A DNA stretch of 14,161 nucleotides from UBA5216 sp963924885 (GCA_963924885.1 CAWUUY010000145.1:1-14161); one strand, 5' to 3'; counted from the stretch's first letter, positions 1-7,952 are shown. The notes: generated by a model from the letters alone, not told the origin. A program made the numbers and translations.

Positions 1-330
1 CAACATGTTCTGGCAGCTGCGATCGACGATTTCCCCGTTCCTGACGCGCTGCTCGCGGCCAAGATCATCCTGATGCAGGATGATGTTATTGAAGCCCAAC
101 GGCCACGACCCCAGCTTAGTAAGCAACTGCGTCATGGATTGTTCATCGACATCAGTCACCACCACGTGATCGAACTTGATCTTCGGCGCGGGCAGGCAGC
201 TATTCGTAATCGTCAAATCCGAATCAATACGGCGAAACACGTCGCTGGCTTCAAGGAATGCCGTCAACCCCAACGCAAACAGCGCGAACACCGCGCTGCG
301 CGTAAAGTACGGCAGTTTTCTTAACCACAT
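1..330 (-). CDS. Unidentified membrane-anchored protein, 5' part only (CHASE2-like start possible)
   Basis: The first 110 codons are open and run off the left edge of the window. The ATG at 330..328 lies 2 nt after the tilS stop (TAA at 335..333), so the gene is probably translated in the same operon as tilS. The N-terminus has a basic start (MWLRKL) and one hydrophobic segment at about residues 11-27 (FTRSAVFALFALGLTAFLEA region), which suggests a membrane anchor or signal peptide. The next part includes KIKFDHVVVTDVDEQSM (about residues 50-66) and then KLGSWPL. This resembles the start of CHASE2 sensor domains (hydrophobic strand, VxDVDExS, then a WP motif), but what follows does not clearly match that family. 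The name is therefore only a suggestion; that a real gene is present is much more certain. The C-terminal domains, which would decide its role, lie outside the window. Confidence 0.6.
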   Translation of the reverse strand, partial: MWLRKLPYFTRSAVFALFALGLTAFLEASDVFRRIDSDLTITNSCLPAPKIKFDHVVVTDVDEQSMTQLLTKLGSWPLGFNNIILHQDDLGREQRVRNGEIVDRSCQNML

Positions 331-332
331 GG

Positions 333-1721
333 TTATGTCTTGTCCGCTTTTCGGGTTTCTCGTCGCGCGGGTTCGCCGTCATATCGCCAATCCGGCATCA
401 ACGAAAGCGCGCCGGCGAGCGCATGATAATGCTCATCCACTCCCAGGCCCGGCACCCACACCAAATGCCGTCCCGACCACAAAAACGGCAGCCGGTCACG
501 CATCCATGGCGGAACATTGCGTTCCTGAAACAGATCTTTGACCTCGCGGCGCGGCCTCGCGGCATCGGGGCGCAGGCGCTCTCCACCCTGCCGCAACCGC
601 AGCGTCACCGGCGCCGCACGCATACGTTTCGCGTCGATACCGTACCCACGACCGCGCACCATGGTGAGCGTGGCCGCCAGCGCCGCCACGTGCAACGAAC
701 GCTCGCCCTGCCACGACACCTGAAAACGCTTACCGGGATTCTCCAGCTTGCGAACCAGATGCAACGCATCGTCGTACCGATACAAGGTATGGCCGCCCAA
801 ATCCAGCCTGACGCGCGCGTCCCCCTTGGCTTGCAGCGCCTGCCGCAGGGCCTCATCCAACAGGCGTTTGTCCGGCATGGTGATATGTTCGCTCGCCAGA
901 AAATACCGCAACAGGTTTTTCGCCCGTGCGCTCGAAAGGCGCCGCAAGTTCTCCATCGCCAGAGCACTGTCGTGCAGGCTATCACGCGCATCCAGCGCCG
1001 CCAGTTCATCCAGCAACGCCGACGCTTCCGCCAGGTGCGCGGCCGCGCGCGTCAGTGTGTCACGGTAGCCGGGCACGCGCGGCGCGATGCGCGGCAAAAT
1101 GTCTACACGCAAAAAATTGCGCAGGTAATGCGTATCCGTGTTGCTGTCGTCTTCCACCCATGTCAACGCGCGGTGTTTGGCGTAGCGCTCGACATCGCGC
1201 CGCGGCACATCCAGCAAAGGCCGCACAATGCGCAGCCCGCCCTCGTCGCGTGCTTGCGGCATCGCCGCCAGACCCTTGATGCCAGCGCCGCGCAACAAGC
1301 GCAGCAGCAGGGTCTCGGCTTGATCGTCCTGATGGTGGGCGAGCACCACATGATCGGCGCGGCAAGCGCGATAGGCCGCGTAACGCGCATCGCGCGCCGC
1401 CGCTTCGGTGCTGTTGCCGCGCGCCACCTCCACCTTGACCACGCGCAGCGGCACCGCGCGCGCGCGGCATTCGCGACGGCAGAACGCCGCCCACGCCGCC
1501 GCGTGCGCACTCAGTTGGTGATTGACGTGTATCGCCGACAGGCGCCACTCGTGTCGCGGCGCCAGTGCGCACAGCGCGTCCAGCAGCGCCATCGAATCGA
1601 CGCCCCCGCTCAGCCCAACACACAGCCTGTCCCCGCGTTTGACCAGCGGCGCCAGCGTACGCTCTACCTTGCGCGCTAGGTCGTCTCTCGCCCCCATAGC
1701 GCCGGAAACAACCTTCTTCAT
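333..1721 (-). CDS. tilS: tRNA(Ile)-lysidine synthetase TilS
   Basis: This cytoplasmic enzyme uses ATP and lysine to turn C34 of the CAU-anticodon tRNA-Ile into lysidine, so that it reads AUA codons and is charged with isoleucine. The 462-residue protein is of normal family length. An N-terminal PP-loop ATPase domain shows the signature SGGVDS at residues 38-43 and HHQDDQAET at about 129-137. RGAGIKGLAAMP (about 144-155) and WVEDDSNTDTHYLRNFLR (about 188-205) are typical TilS blocks. The C-terminal domain (LRLRQGGERLRP, then WMRDRLPFLW and VWVPGLGVD) is complete. The gene starts 29 nt after the accA stop, an arrangement common in proteobacteria. No clear Shine-Dalgarno precedes the ATG; ATG codon 9 is an alternative start. 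A five-codon mini-ORF overlaps the start (see findings). Confidence 0.97.
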   Translation of the reverse strand: MKKVVSGAMGARDDLARKVERTLAPLVKRGDRLCVGLSGGVDSMALLDALCALAPRHEWRLSAIHVNHQLSAHAAAWAAFCRRECRARAVPLRVVKVEVARGNSTEAAARDARYAAYRACRADHVVLAHHQDDQAETLLLRLLRGAGIKGLAAMPQARDEGGLRIVRPLLDVPRRDVERYAKHRALTWVEDDSNTDTHYLRNFLRVDILPRIAPRVPGYRDTLTRAAAHLAEASALLDELAALDARDSLHDSALAMENLRRLSSARAKNLLRYFLASEHITMPDKRLLDEALRQALQAKGDARVRLDLGGHTLYRYDDALHLVRKLENPGKRFQVSWQGERSLHVAALAATLTMVRGRGYGIDAKRMRAAPVTLRLRQGGERLRPDAARPRREVKDLFQERNVPPWMRDRLPFLWSGRHLVWVPGLGVDEHYHALAGALSLMPDWRYDGEPARRETRKADKT

Positions 1722-1750
1722 CGAAGCATCATCATGACCGCCGCGTGGCC

Positions 1751-2719
1751 TTACTTGCTTTCAACTTCCTTGAACTTGCCGTAGCCGATCAGCTTTTCAA
1801 ACCGATCGGCAAGCAATTCGTCCAGCGCTTTGTCGCGCAACTGGCGCCAGGTATCGGCGAGCGCTTTTTTCATCAGTCGTATCATCGCATCGGGATCGCG
1901 ATGCGCGCCGCCCACCGGCTCCGCCACCACTTTGTCGATCAAACCCAACGCTTTCAAGCGTGTCGCGGTGATGCCCAGAATTTCGGCGGCCTCCGACGCC
2001 TTGTCGCCGCTCTTCCACAAAATCGCCGCGCAGCCCTCAGGCGAAATCACCGAGTAGGTCGAATACTGCAACATCAACGTCGAGTCTCCCACTGCAATCG
2101 CCAGCGCGCCGCCCGACCCGCCCTCGCCAATCACCGAGCAGATAATCGGCGTCTTCAGTTCCGCCATCGCGTACAGATTGCGTCCGATGGCTTCCGACTG
2201 CCCACGCTCTTCCGCGCCGACGCCGGGATACGCACCGGGCGTGTCGATGAAGGTGAACACCGGCAGATTAAATTTTTCCGCCAGTTTCATTAGCCGCAAG
2301 GCCTTGCGATACCCCTCTGGTCTTGGCATACCGAAGTTGCGCATCGTGCGCTCTTTGGTATCGCGGCCTTTTTGATGGCCGATCACCATCACGTTCTGCT
2401 CGTTAAAGCGCGCCATGCCGCCGACGATGGCCGGATCATCGCCATAGGTGCGGTCACCGTGCAACTCTTCAAAGCCGGTGAAAAGCCCGTTGATATAATC
2501 AAGCGTGTAAGGCCGCTGCGGATGCCGCGCCACCTGCGAAATCTGCCACGCGGTCAGCTTGGCGTAGATATCCTTGGTCAGCCCCTGGCTCTTTTTGGCG
2601 AGCTTGGCGATCTCCTCGGAAATATCCAGCGCCGAATCATCCTGCGTGAAGCGCAGTTCTTCGATACGCGCTTCGAGTTCTTCGACGGGTTTTTCGAAGT
2701 CGAGGAAGGTTTGTTTCAT
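1751..2719 (-). CDS. accA: Acetyl-CoA carboxylase carboxyltransferase subunit alpha
   Basis: AccA pairs with AccD to move the carboxyl group from carboxybiotin on AccB to acetyl-CoA, making malonyl-CoA for fatty acid synthesis in the cytoplasm. The protein has 322 residues, close to the 319 of E. coli AccA. The N-terminus LDFEKPVEELEARIEEL is the typical helical start. Crotonase-fold motifs follow: KGRDTKERTMRNFGMPRPEGY (about 117-137), FIDTPGAYPGVGAEERGQ (about 157-174) and GEGGSGGALAI (about 198-208), the last carrying the glycine-rich oxyanion-hole region. STYSVISPEGCAAILW (about 220-235) is also diagnostic. The gene appears intact. No Shine-Dalgarno is visible before the ATG; TGTATCAT lies just upstream and could be a -10 giving an almost leaderless transcript, but no -35 supports it. 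The heptamer inverted repeat at 2734-2806 lies between ggt and this gene. Confidence 0.98.
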   Translation of the reverse strand: MKQTFLDFEKPVEELEARIEELRFTQDDSALDISEEIAKLAKKSQGLTKDIYAKLTAWQISQVARHPQRPYTLDYINGLFTGFEELHGDRTYGDDPAIVGGMARFNEQNVMVIGHQKGRDTKERTMRNFGMPRPEGYRKALRLMKLAEKFNLPVFTFIDTPGAYPGVGAEERGQSEAIGRNLYAMAELKTPIICSVIGEGGSGGALAIAVGDSTLMLQYSTYSVISPEGCAAILWKSGDKASEAAEILGITATRLKALGLIDKVVAEPVGGAHRDPDAMIRLMKKALADTWRQLRDKALDELLADRFEKLIGYGKFKEVESK

Positions 2720-2733
2720 GGGGCATGATGATA

Positions 2734-2806
2734 CAGGATTGAGGATTGAGCATTGAGGAGCGAGCGGACCGAGACGGGGTTACTCAATCCTGAATCCTCA
2801 ATCCTG
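2734..2806. repeat. Inverted repeat built of 7-bp units (AGGATTG) between ggt and accA
   Basis: The left arm, 2735-2755, holds three tandem heptamers: AGGATTG, AGGATTG, AGCATTG. The right arm, 2785-2805, holds three on the other strand: AGGATTG, AGGATTC, AGGATTG. The arms pair over 21 bp with two mismatches; C2734/G2806 adds a pair, and the outermost 14 bp (2734-2747 with 2793-2806) are perfect. The loop is about 29 nt. It fills most of the 90-nt gap between the ggt stop and the accA start. There is no T tract after the stem on either strand, so it is not a classical intrinsic terminator. It could be a dispersed palindromic repeat (REP-like), an mRNA stabiliser or a weak terminator. Confidence 0.75.
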
Positions 2807-2809
2807 AAC

Positions 2810-4477
2810 TCAATACCAAGCCACATCCGACCCGCGTGGATCACTCGCTCCTTCGGCAACGCCGGTCTGTTTCGATTTGAACACCGCCTGCATGTTGCCC
2901 CACTGGCGGTTGCCTTGTTGCAGCACATGTCCCTTACCTTGCAACGCGGCGCGCCATTCGGCGCTGAAGCCCTCCGGTTCGAATTCCAAGCGGTCGGGCC
3001 AGAACTGATGGTGGTACCGCGGCATCGCCACCAGCCGTTTTAAATCCACGGCCGGTGTGCGTAAATGTTCCAGCACACCGAGCAGAACCATGCTGATAAT
3101 CCGCGAACCGCCCGGCGCGCCGAGAATCAACACGCCACGCTCATCTTCGACAAAGGTGGGCGTCATGCTCGACAGCGGGCGCTTGCCCGGCGCAATCGCA
3201 TTGGCGTCGCTGCCGCGCAGCCGATACGAGTTTGGCAGATCGGCGTGCAAGGTAAAGTCATCCATCTCGTTGTTCAGCAATACACCCGTGCCCTTCGCCA
3301 CCAGACCCGAACCAAATATCCAGTTCACCGTGAGCGTTGCGCCGACGCGGTTGCCGGCGCTATCGATCACCGAAAAGTGCGTAGTGTTATAGCTTTCGGC
3401 TTTTTCCGGCGTGGCGGCGCCGAGGCTGTCGCTGGGGGTAGCCCCCTTGGGTGATATTAACGTAACCATTTGTTTTAAATAGTTTTTTTTAATAAGACTC
3501 GCTACCGGCACCTTGACGTGATCCGCATCGCCTAACTGTATGCGGTCACGAAACACCCGCCGCAGCACCTCGGCGATCATATGCGCCGATTCCGCATCCG
3601 ACACCCCGTTGAGCTTGACGTGCTCCAGCATGCCGAACGCCTGCGTCAGCGCGATGCCGCCGGCGGAGGGCAACGTCGCGGTGGTAATGGTCGCGCCGCG
3701 ATAACGAATGCGCATCGGCTCGCGTTCGATCACGCGATACTTTTCCAAATCCGCCAACTGCCATGCGCCGCCGGCGACATTCACCGTATCCACCAGCGCG
3801 CGCGCCACCTCGCCGCCGTAAAACCCCGGTGCGCCCTCGCTCGCCAGTTTCATCAGGGTCTGCGCCAATTCCGGCTGTTTCAGCAAATAGCCCGGCGTCA
3901 GCGCCCGCCCGTCCGCCAGAAAAATCCGCGACGCTTCCGGCAACTGTCGCAAATAGTTTTCACGAATTTTCGCGATGCGCGCATAGCGCCCATCCACTGC
4001 AAAGCCGTCGCGCGCGAGCTTGATCGCGGGCGCCAGCGTGTCCGCCAGCAGCAGCGCGCCGTACGCGCGCGCCAGATGCACCAAGCCCGCCGGCGTGCCG
4101 GGTATGCCCACCGCCGTGCCGCCCTGCATGGTCGCGCCCTTCACCGGGTTGCCCGCCGCATCCAGATAATGCTCGCGCTTCGCGCCTGCGGGCGCGGTTT
4201 CGCGCGCGTCGATCATCACCTGCTTGTTATCCGAGGCGCGATGCAGCAGAAAAAATCCGCCGCCGCCCAGTCCCGACGAATACGGCTCCACCACCGCCAG
4301 CGCGGCGGCCACCGCCACCGCCGCGTCAAACGCATTGCCGCCGCGTTTGAGAATTTCATCACCAGCTGCGGTAGCCAACGGATGCGCGGAGGCAATGGCG
4401 GCGGTTTGCTGCGCCTGCGCCAGCCCGGCCACGCAAAACCACAACACACACCAGACGCGTATCAGGATGGATTTCAT
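2810..4477 (-). CDS. ggt: Gamma-glutamyltranspeptidase (periplasmic, self-cleaving)
   Basis: GGT hydrolyses or transfers the gamma-glutamyl group of glutathione and related compounds in the periplasm. The proenzyme cuts itself before a threonine that becomes the N-terminal nucleophile of the small subunit. With the start chosen here the protein has 555 residues. It opens with a signal peptide (MKSILIRVWCVLWFCVAGLAQA, cut likely after AQA). Family motifs are GGNAFDAAVA, SSGLGGGGFFL, the catalytic NTTHFSVID (nucleophile Thr about residue 365), LLNNEMDDF, KRPLSSMTPT and GAPGGSRI. All key elements are present. The start at 4477 is preferred over one 13 codons upstream: it puts the signal peptide at the N-terminus, and its ATG overlaps the stop of the upstream hydrolase gene as ATGA, so the two are probably translationally coupled. 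Codons for LIKKNYLKQMVTLI fall in an AT-rich patch (3456-3495) unlike the rest of the gene. Confidence 0.95.
   Translation of the reverse strand: MKSILIRVWCVLWFCVAGLAQAQQTAAIASAHPLATAAGDEILKRGGNAFDAAVAVAAALAVVEPYSSGLGGGGFFLLHRASDNKQVMIDARETAPAGAKREHYLDAAGNPVKGATMQGGTAVGIPGTPAGLVHLARAYGALLLADTLAPAIKLARDGFAVDGRYARIAKIRENYLRQLPEASRIFLADGRALTPGYLLKQPELAQTLMKLASEGAPGFYGGEVARALVDTVNVAGGAWQLADLEKYRVIEREPMRIRYRGATITTATLPSAGGIALTQAFGMLEHVKLNGVSDAESAHMIAEVLRRVFRDRIQLGDADHVKVPVASLIKKNYLKQMVTLISPKGATPSDSLGAATPEKAESYNTTHFSVIDSAGNRVGATLTVNWIFGSGLVAKGTGVLLNNEMDDFTLHADLPNSYRLRGSDANAIAPGKRPLSSMTPTFVEDERGVLILGAPGGSRIISMVLLGVLEHLRTPAVDLKRLVAMPRYHHQFWPDRLEFEPEGFSAEWRAALQGKGHVLQQGNRQWGNMQAVFKSKQTGVAEGASDPRGSDVAWY
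3456..3495 (+). repeat. AT-rich repeat family, degenerate copy inside ggt
   Basis: Only 6 of these 40 bases are G or C, in a gene that is otherwise GC-rich. Positions 3463-3490 match the copy at 9034-9061 at 21 of 28 positions without gaps, and 3458-3474 (TAACGTAACCATTTGTT) matches 13861-13877 at 15 of 17. Translation remains open and the encoded residues (LIKKNYLKQMVTLI) fit the normal GGT alignment length, so it is a substitution-like patch rather than an extra insertion. Low complexity makes chance similarity possible. Confidence 0.4.
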
Positions 4478-5340
4478 GGCCGCAGGTGCCTCGCAAAAAA
4501 GGTTTCCGCCCGCCACATTGTGTCTTCCATCGCGGCTTTGTTGGGTGCGTGGCTTTGCTTGGTCTTGCCCGGATCATCATACGTATGGTGCGCGCCCTGA
4601 TACATCACGAATTCCACCTCCACACTGCGTTGTTTGAGTTTGCCCGCCAGCGCCGCACACCCCTGGGGCGATACTTCATCATCGTCGGACGCCGCCAGCA
4701 ACAGCAGCGGCGCATAAGGCAGGTAATCCGCCTGATCGCGCTGTGCCGTACAGCCAGGATACTGCGCGATAGCCGCGCGAAAATCGCTTGCAGGCGCGGG
4801 CGGGGCGAGCCGCACGCGATCCGCCATCTCCGGCGCCACGCGCGGCGGGTTCTGCCCGATTGCCCACAACAGCGTCATTCCGCCGTTGGACCACCCCTGC
4901 ACGCCGATGCGTTCGGCAATCACGTCCTTGCGTGTGCGAAGGTAATCCAGCGCGCCGTACGCATCCAGCGGGCGCACCGTCTGTTCGCTCACCCGCGCCG
5001 GACGCGATCCGTACGAGTGTTTGGCAAAACCTTCCGCATAATCCCGCGGCCCAAAACTATCGACATGCACTGCAACGTAACCTCGCGCCGCCCAGAACTC
5101 GCCCCACATGCGGTGACGCGCCGTAAGATTGTCCGCCGCCACCACACCCGGCTTGAGCGAAGAGTACGGCCCGCCGCGTCCGTGCAGCATCACCACCGCC
5201 GCGTGCGGCCCTGCGCTGTCCGGCTTGAACAAATAACCCGTGAGTTCGGTTTTACCGTCGCGGCTGGGAAATCTGACCGTCTCCGGTACGGCAGCCAAAG
5301 CGCCGCCGCCCGCCAGTAGCAGTAAATTCACGAAATACAC
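4474..5340 (-). CDS. Exported dienelactone hydrolase-family alpha/beta hydrolase
   Basis: This is an alpha/beta hydrolase of the dienelactone hydrolase type; its substrate cannot be read from the sequence. Motifs, numbered from the GTG at 5340: strand and oxyanion region VVMLHGRGG (about 49-57), nucleophile elbow GWSNGG (Ser about 151), acid loop AASDDDEVSP (Asp about 219-221) and the His of YQGAHHTYD (about 251-252), giving a Ser-Asp-His triad instead of the Cys of classical dienelactone hydrolases. A hydrophobic segment ending ALA before AVPE predicts export. The true start is uncertain. The GTG has no Shine-Dalgarno, and the open frame continues upstream through NKNKYLV. A strong GAGGTGA (5377..5371) sits 6 nt before an ATA codon at 5364, which would give a complete signal peptide with a lysine-rich n-region. 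The stop overlaps the ggt ATG. Confidence 0.85.
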   Translation of the reverse strand: MYFVNLLLLAGGGALAAVPETVRFPSRDGKTELTGYLFKPDSAGPHAAVVMLHGRGGPYSSLKPGVVAADNLTARHRMWGEFWAARGYVAVHVDSFGPRDYAEGFAKHSYGSRPARVSEQTVRPLDAYGALDYLRTRKDVIAERIGVQGWSNGGMTLLWAIGQNPPRVAPEMADRVRLAPPAPASDFRAAIAQYPGCTAQRDQADYLPYAPLLLLAASDDDEVSPQGCAALAGKLKQRSVEVEFVMYQGAHHTYDDPGKTKQSHAPNKAAMEDTMWRAETFFARHLRP

Positions 5341-5368
5341 TAAGTATTTGTTTTTATTAATTATTTTA
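5332..5368 (+). repeat. AT-rich repeat family, near-perfect copy (left of the pump genes)
   Basis: These 37 bases match 9025-9061 at 34 positions, in the same orientation. The core TAAGTATTTGTTTTTATTAA (5341-5360) is identical in both. The patch is almost free of G and C. It fills the short space between the broken RND gene and the hydrolase gene, and its 5' part codes for the beginning of the hydrolase's signal peptide on the minus strand (NKNKYLVYF). AAATAC and AAGTATTT form an imperfect palindrome around 5333-5349. Confidence 0.8.
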
Positions 5369-5370
5369 AT

Positions 5371-5377
5371 TCACCTC
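5371..5377 (-). promoter_or_regulatory. Strong Shine-Dalgarno GAGGTGA upstream of the hydrolase gene
   Basis: Read on the minus strand the bases are GAGGTGA, an almost ideal ribosome binding site. It lies just after the stop codon of the RND gene (5385..5383). Six nucleotides separate it from ATA at 5364..5362 and nine from ATT at 5361..5359. The first usual start codon in frame (GTG, 5340) is 30 nt away, too far to use it. This site is the main reason to doubt the GTG start. Confidence 0.7.
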
Positions 5378-5382
5378 GTAGA

Positions 5383-7952
5383 TTACGCTTCTTTCACCCG
5401 GAGCCACGCCGCATACAACGCCGGTAAAAAAGTCAGCGTCAACACCTTGGCGACCAGCAAGCCGCCCATGATCGCCACCGCCATCGGCCCCCAGAAATCG
5501 CTGCGCGTGAGCGGAATCATCGCCAGTATCGCCGCCGCCGCCGTCAGCATGATGGGGCGAAAACGCCTTACCGTCGAGCCAATGATGGCCTCCCATGGCG
5601 CCTTGCCCGCCGCGATGTCCTGCTCGATCTGATCCACCAGGATCACCGAATTGCGCATGATCATTCCCGACAGCGCGATCACGCCGAGCATCGCCACAAA
5701 GCCGAACGGGATATTAAACAGCAACAGAAAAAACGTCGTGCCGATCAAGCCCAGCGGCGCGGTCAGCAACACCAAAAACGTGCGGCTCAAGCTCTGCAAC
5801 TGGATCATCAACAACGTGATCGTCACGAAAATCATCAGCGGCATGACCGCCGCCACCGACGCCTGACCCTTGGCGCTTTCTTCCACCGCGCCGCCGATAT
5901 CGATGTGGTAACCGGGCGGCAGTCTGGCGCGCAGCGGGTTGAGCAGCGGATCGATTTGCGCCGTCACCACCGGCGGGCCGTTCTCCAGGCGATTCACGCG
6001 CCCGCGCACCATCGGAAAGTCTTTCTCGAACGCCGCCTGCACAAGCGCAAACACACGCTCGCGCGCGTCATTGCTTTTGGTCAGCACCACGAAATGCGCG
6101 AACGACGGATTCGGCAACTGGATATCCAACGGCAAATAAAAGCGCGGCGCGCCGCCGCCGACATACGCCGACTGTTGTTCGATATCAGGATCATTGGCGA
6201 GCAATTTTTCCATCTTCAATACTTCGGCCTGCGTCGCGCGTATCGACGCGCCTTCCGGCAGTTGCAGATCAATCAGCAACTCAGGTCGATTGGACGACGA
6301 AAAAAACTGCTGCTCCACCAATGCGAACCCGATCAGCGCCGCCGCGAACACCAGCGCGGTCGCCAGCACCACGCTCTTGCGAAAGCGCACGCACCACGTT
6401 ACCAGCCGTCGAAACATTAGATAAAACTTTTTCTGGTATACCGCGTCTTCGTGGATATCGGGATGCGCCTTGAACGTCGGCAGAATCTTGTAGCCGATAT
6501 ACGGCGTAAAAATCACCGCCACCACCAACGACACCAGCAACGCGATGGTCACCACCGCAAAAATCGAAACTGTGTACTCGCCCGCCGACGATTTGGCGAA
6601 ACCCACCGGCAGGAATCCCACTGCCGTCACCAGCGTGCCGGTCAGCATCGGAAACGCCGCGCTGGTGTAGGCGAAGCTCGCCGCGCGCAAGCGATCCCGC
6701 CCCGCTCCATCATCTTGTTCACCATCATTTCCACCGAGATAATGGCGTCGTCCACCAGCAACCCCAGCGCGATAATCAGCGCCCCCAACGAAATGCGCTG
6801 CAAATCGATGCCGAATAGCTTCAGAACCAAAAACGTCACCGCCAGCGTGAGCGGTATGCACAGCGCCACCCCGGTGCGAAACCCCAGCGAAATAAAACTC
6901 ACCAGCAGCACGATGCCCGCCGCCTCCAGCAGCGTGCGCATGAATTCGCGGATCGAGCGTTTAACCACCGTGGGCTGATCCGCCACCGCATGTAATTCCA
7001 GACCGATGGGCAGATTGGCGCGGATGCGCGCAATCGCCAGCGCGAACTGTTTTCCCAATTCAATGATGTCGCCGCCCTTAGCCATCGCAACCGCGAGGCC
7101 GATGGCATCCTGTCCCTGGTAACGCATTTTCAGCGTGGGCGGTTCGGCATAGCCGCGATACACATGCGCGATGTCGCCCAGGCGAAACAGCCGGTTGTTC
7201 GCGCGGATGCCGATCTCGCGGATGCTTTCCACCGAGGTGAAGTCAATCGACACCCGCAAATAAATGCGATCGCTGGCGGTATCCACGCTGCCCGCCGGCG
7301 TCATTGGCTTTTGCGCGTCCAGCAGATTGAATATCGCCAACGGCTCTATACCCAATGTCGCCAGTTTCTTGTGCGAAATTTCGATATAAATTTTTTCTGG
7401 CTGCTCGCCCAGCAACTCCACCTTGGCAACGTGCGGTATGCGCAGCAGTTCCGCGCGCGCGCGTTCGGCGTATTCCTTCATTTGCACATAAGAGAACCCG
7501 TCCGCGGTAAACGCGTAGATGGTGCCGAAGGTGTCGCCGAACTCGTCGTTGACGAACGGCCCCTGGGCGCCAAGCTGCAGCGTGTGGCGGATATCGCTGA
7601 TTTTTTTGCGCACTTGGTACCACGCCTCCGGCACTTCTTTAGGCGGCGCATAGTCCTTGAGCGACACGAAGATCATCGACTGGCCCGGCCGCGAAAAGCT
7701 GCGCACATGATCCAGCCACGGCGTTTCCTGCAATTTCTTTTCCAGCTTTTCGGTGATTTGCAGCTCAACTTCTTCCGCCGGCGCGCCCGGCCACACGGTG
7801 TTGATGACAATCACCTTGAGAGTGAACTCCGGGTCTGCCGCCTGTCCCAGATTGCCGTAGGCGATCACCCCCTACACCAGCAACGCGATGATGAAATACA
7901 GCACCCGTTGCTGGTGCGCCAGCGCCCATTCAGACAGGTTGAACGATTTCAT
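5383..7952 (-). pseudogene. RND-family efflux pump (AcrB-like), disrupted by three lesions
   Basis: Intact members are inner-membrane, proton-driven trimers of about 1,020-1,040 residues that export drugs or other compounds with a fusion protein and an outer-membrane channel. Here the ATG at 7952 follows the fusion-protein gene by 13 nt and starts MKSFNLSEWALAHQQRVLYF, a typical first helix. A TAG at 7874..7872 stops it after 26 codons. The frame then continues through porter domain 1, TM2-TM4 (VDDAIISVEMMV) to about 6699, where one base is missing; adding one restores ERG-x-DRLRAASFAYTSAAFPML. The rest holds TM5-TM7, part of porter domain 2 and TM8-TM12, ending at 5383. Porter domain 2 jumps from RLENGPPV straight to VTAQIDPLL (about 5965-5970), skipping roughly 150-170 residues present in intact relatives. 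With the lesions repaired the product would be only about 857 residues. It is not expected to yield a working pump unless these are sequence errors. Confidence 0.85.

Noticed and set aside
423..1679. Long plus-strand open frame (418 codons) opposite tilS
   Set aside because: Rich in Arg, Gln and His with no family resemblance; it is the antisense shadow of a clearly real tilS in GC-rich DNA. Similar frames opposite ggt, the hydrolase and the other genes were dropped for the same reason.
3434..3446. GGGGG-TAG-CCCCC hairpin followed by a T run as a terminator
   Set aside because: The T run is about 37 nt away, and the sequence is in the middle of ggt, encoding the ordinary KGATPS region.
4478..4516. 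Longer ggt start 13 codons upstream
   Set aside because: It would put polar residues before the signal peptide and lie deep within the hydrolase gene, whereas the ATG at 4477 forms an ATGA overlap and starts the signal peptide.
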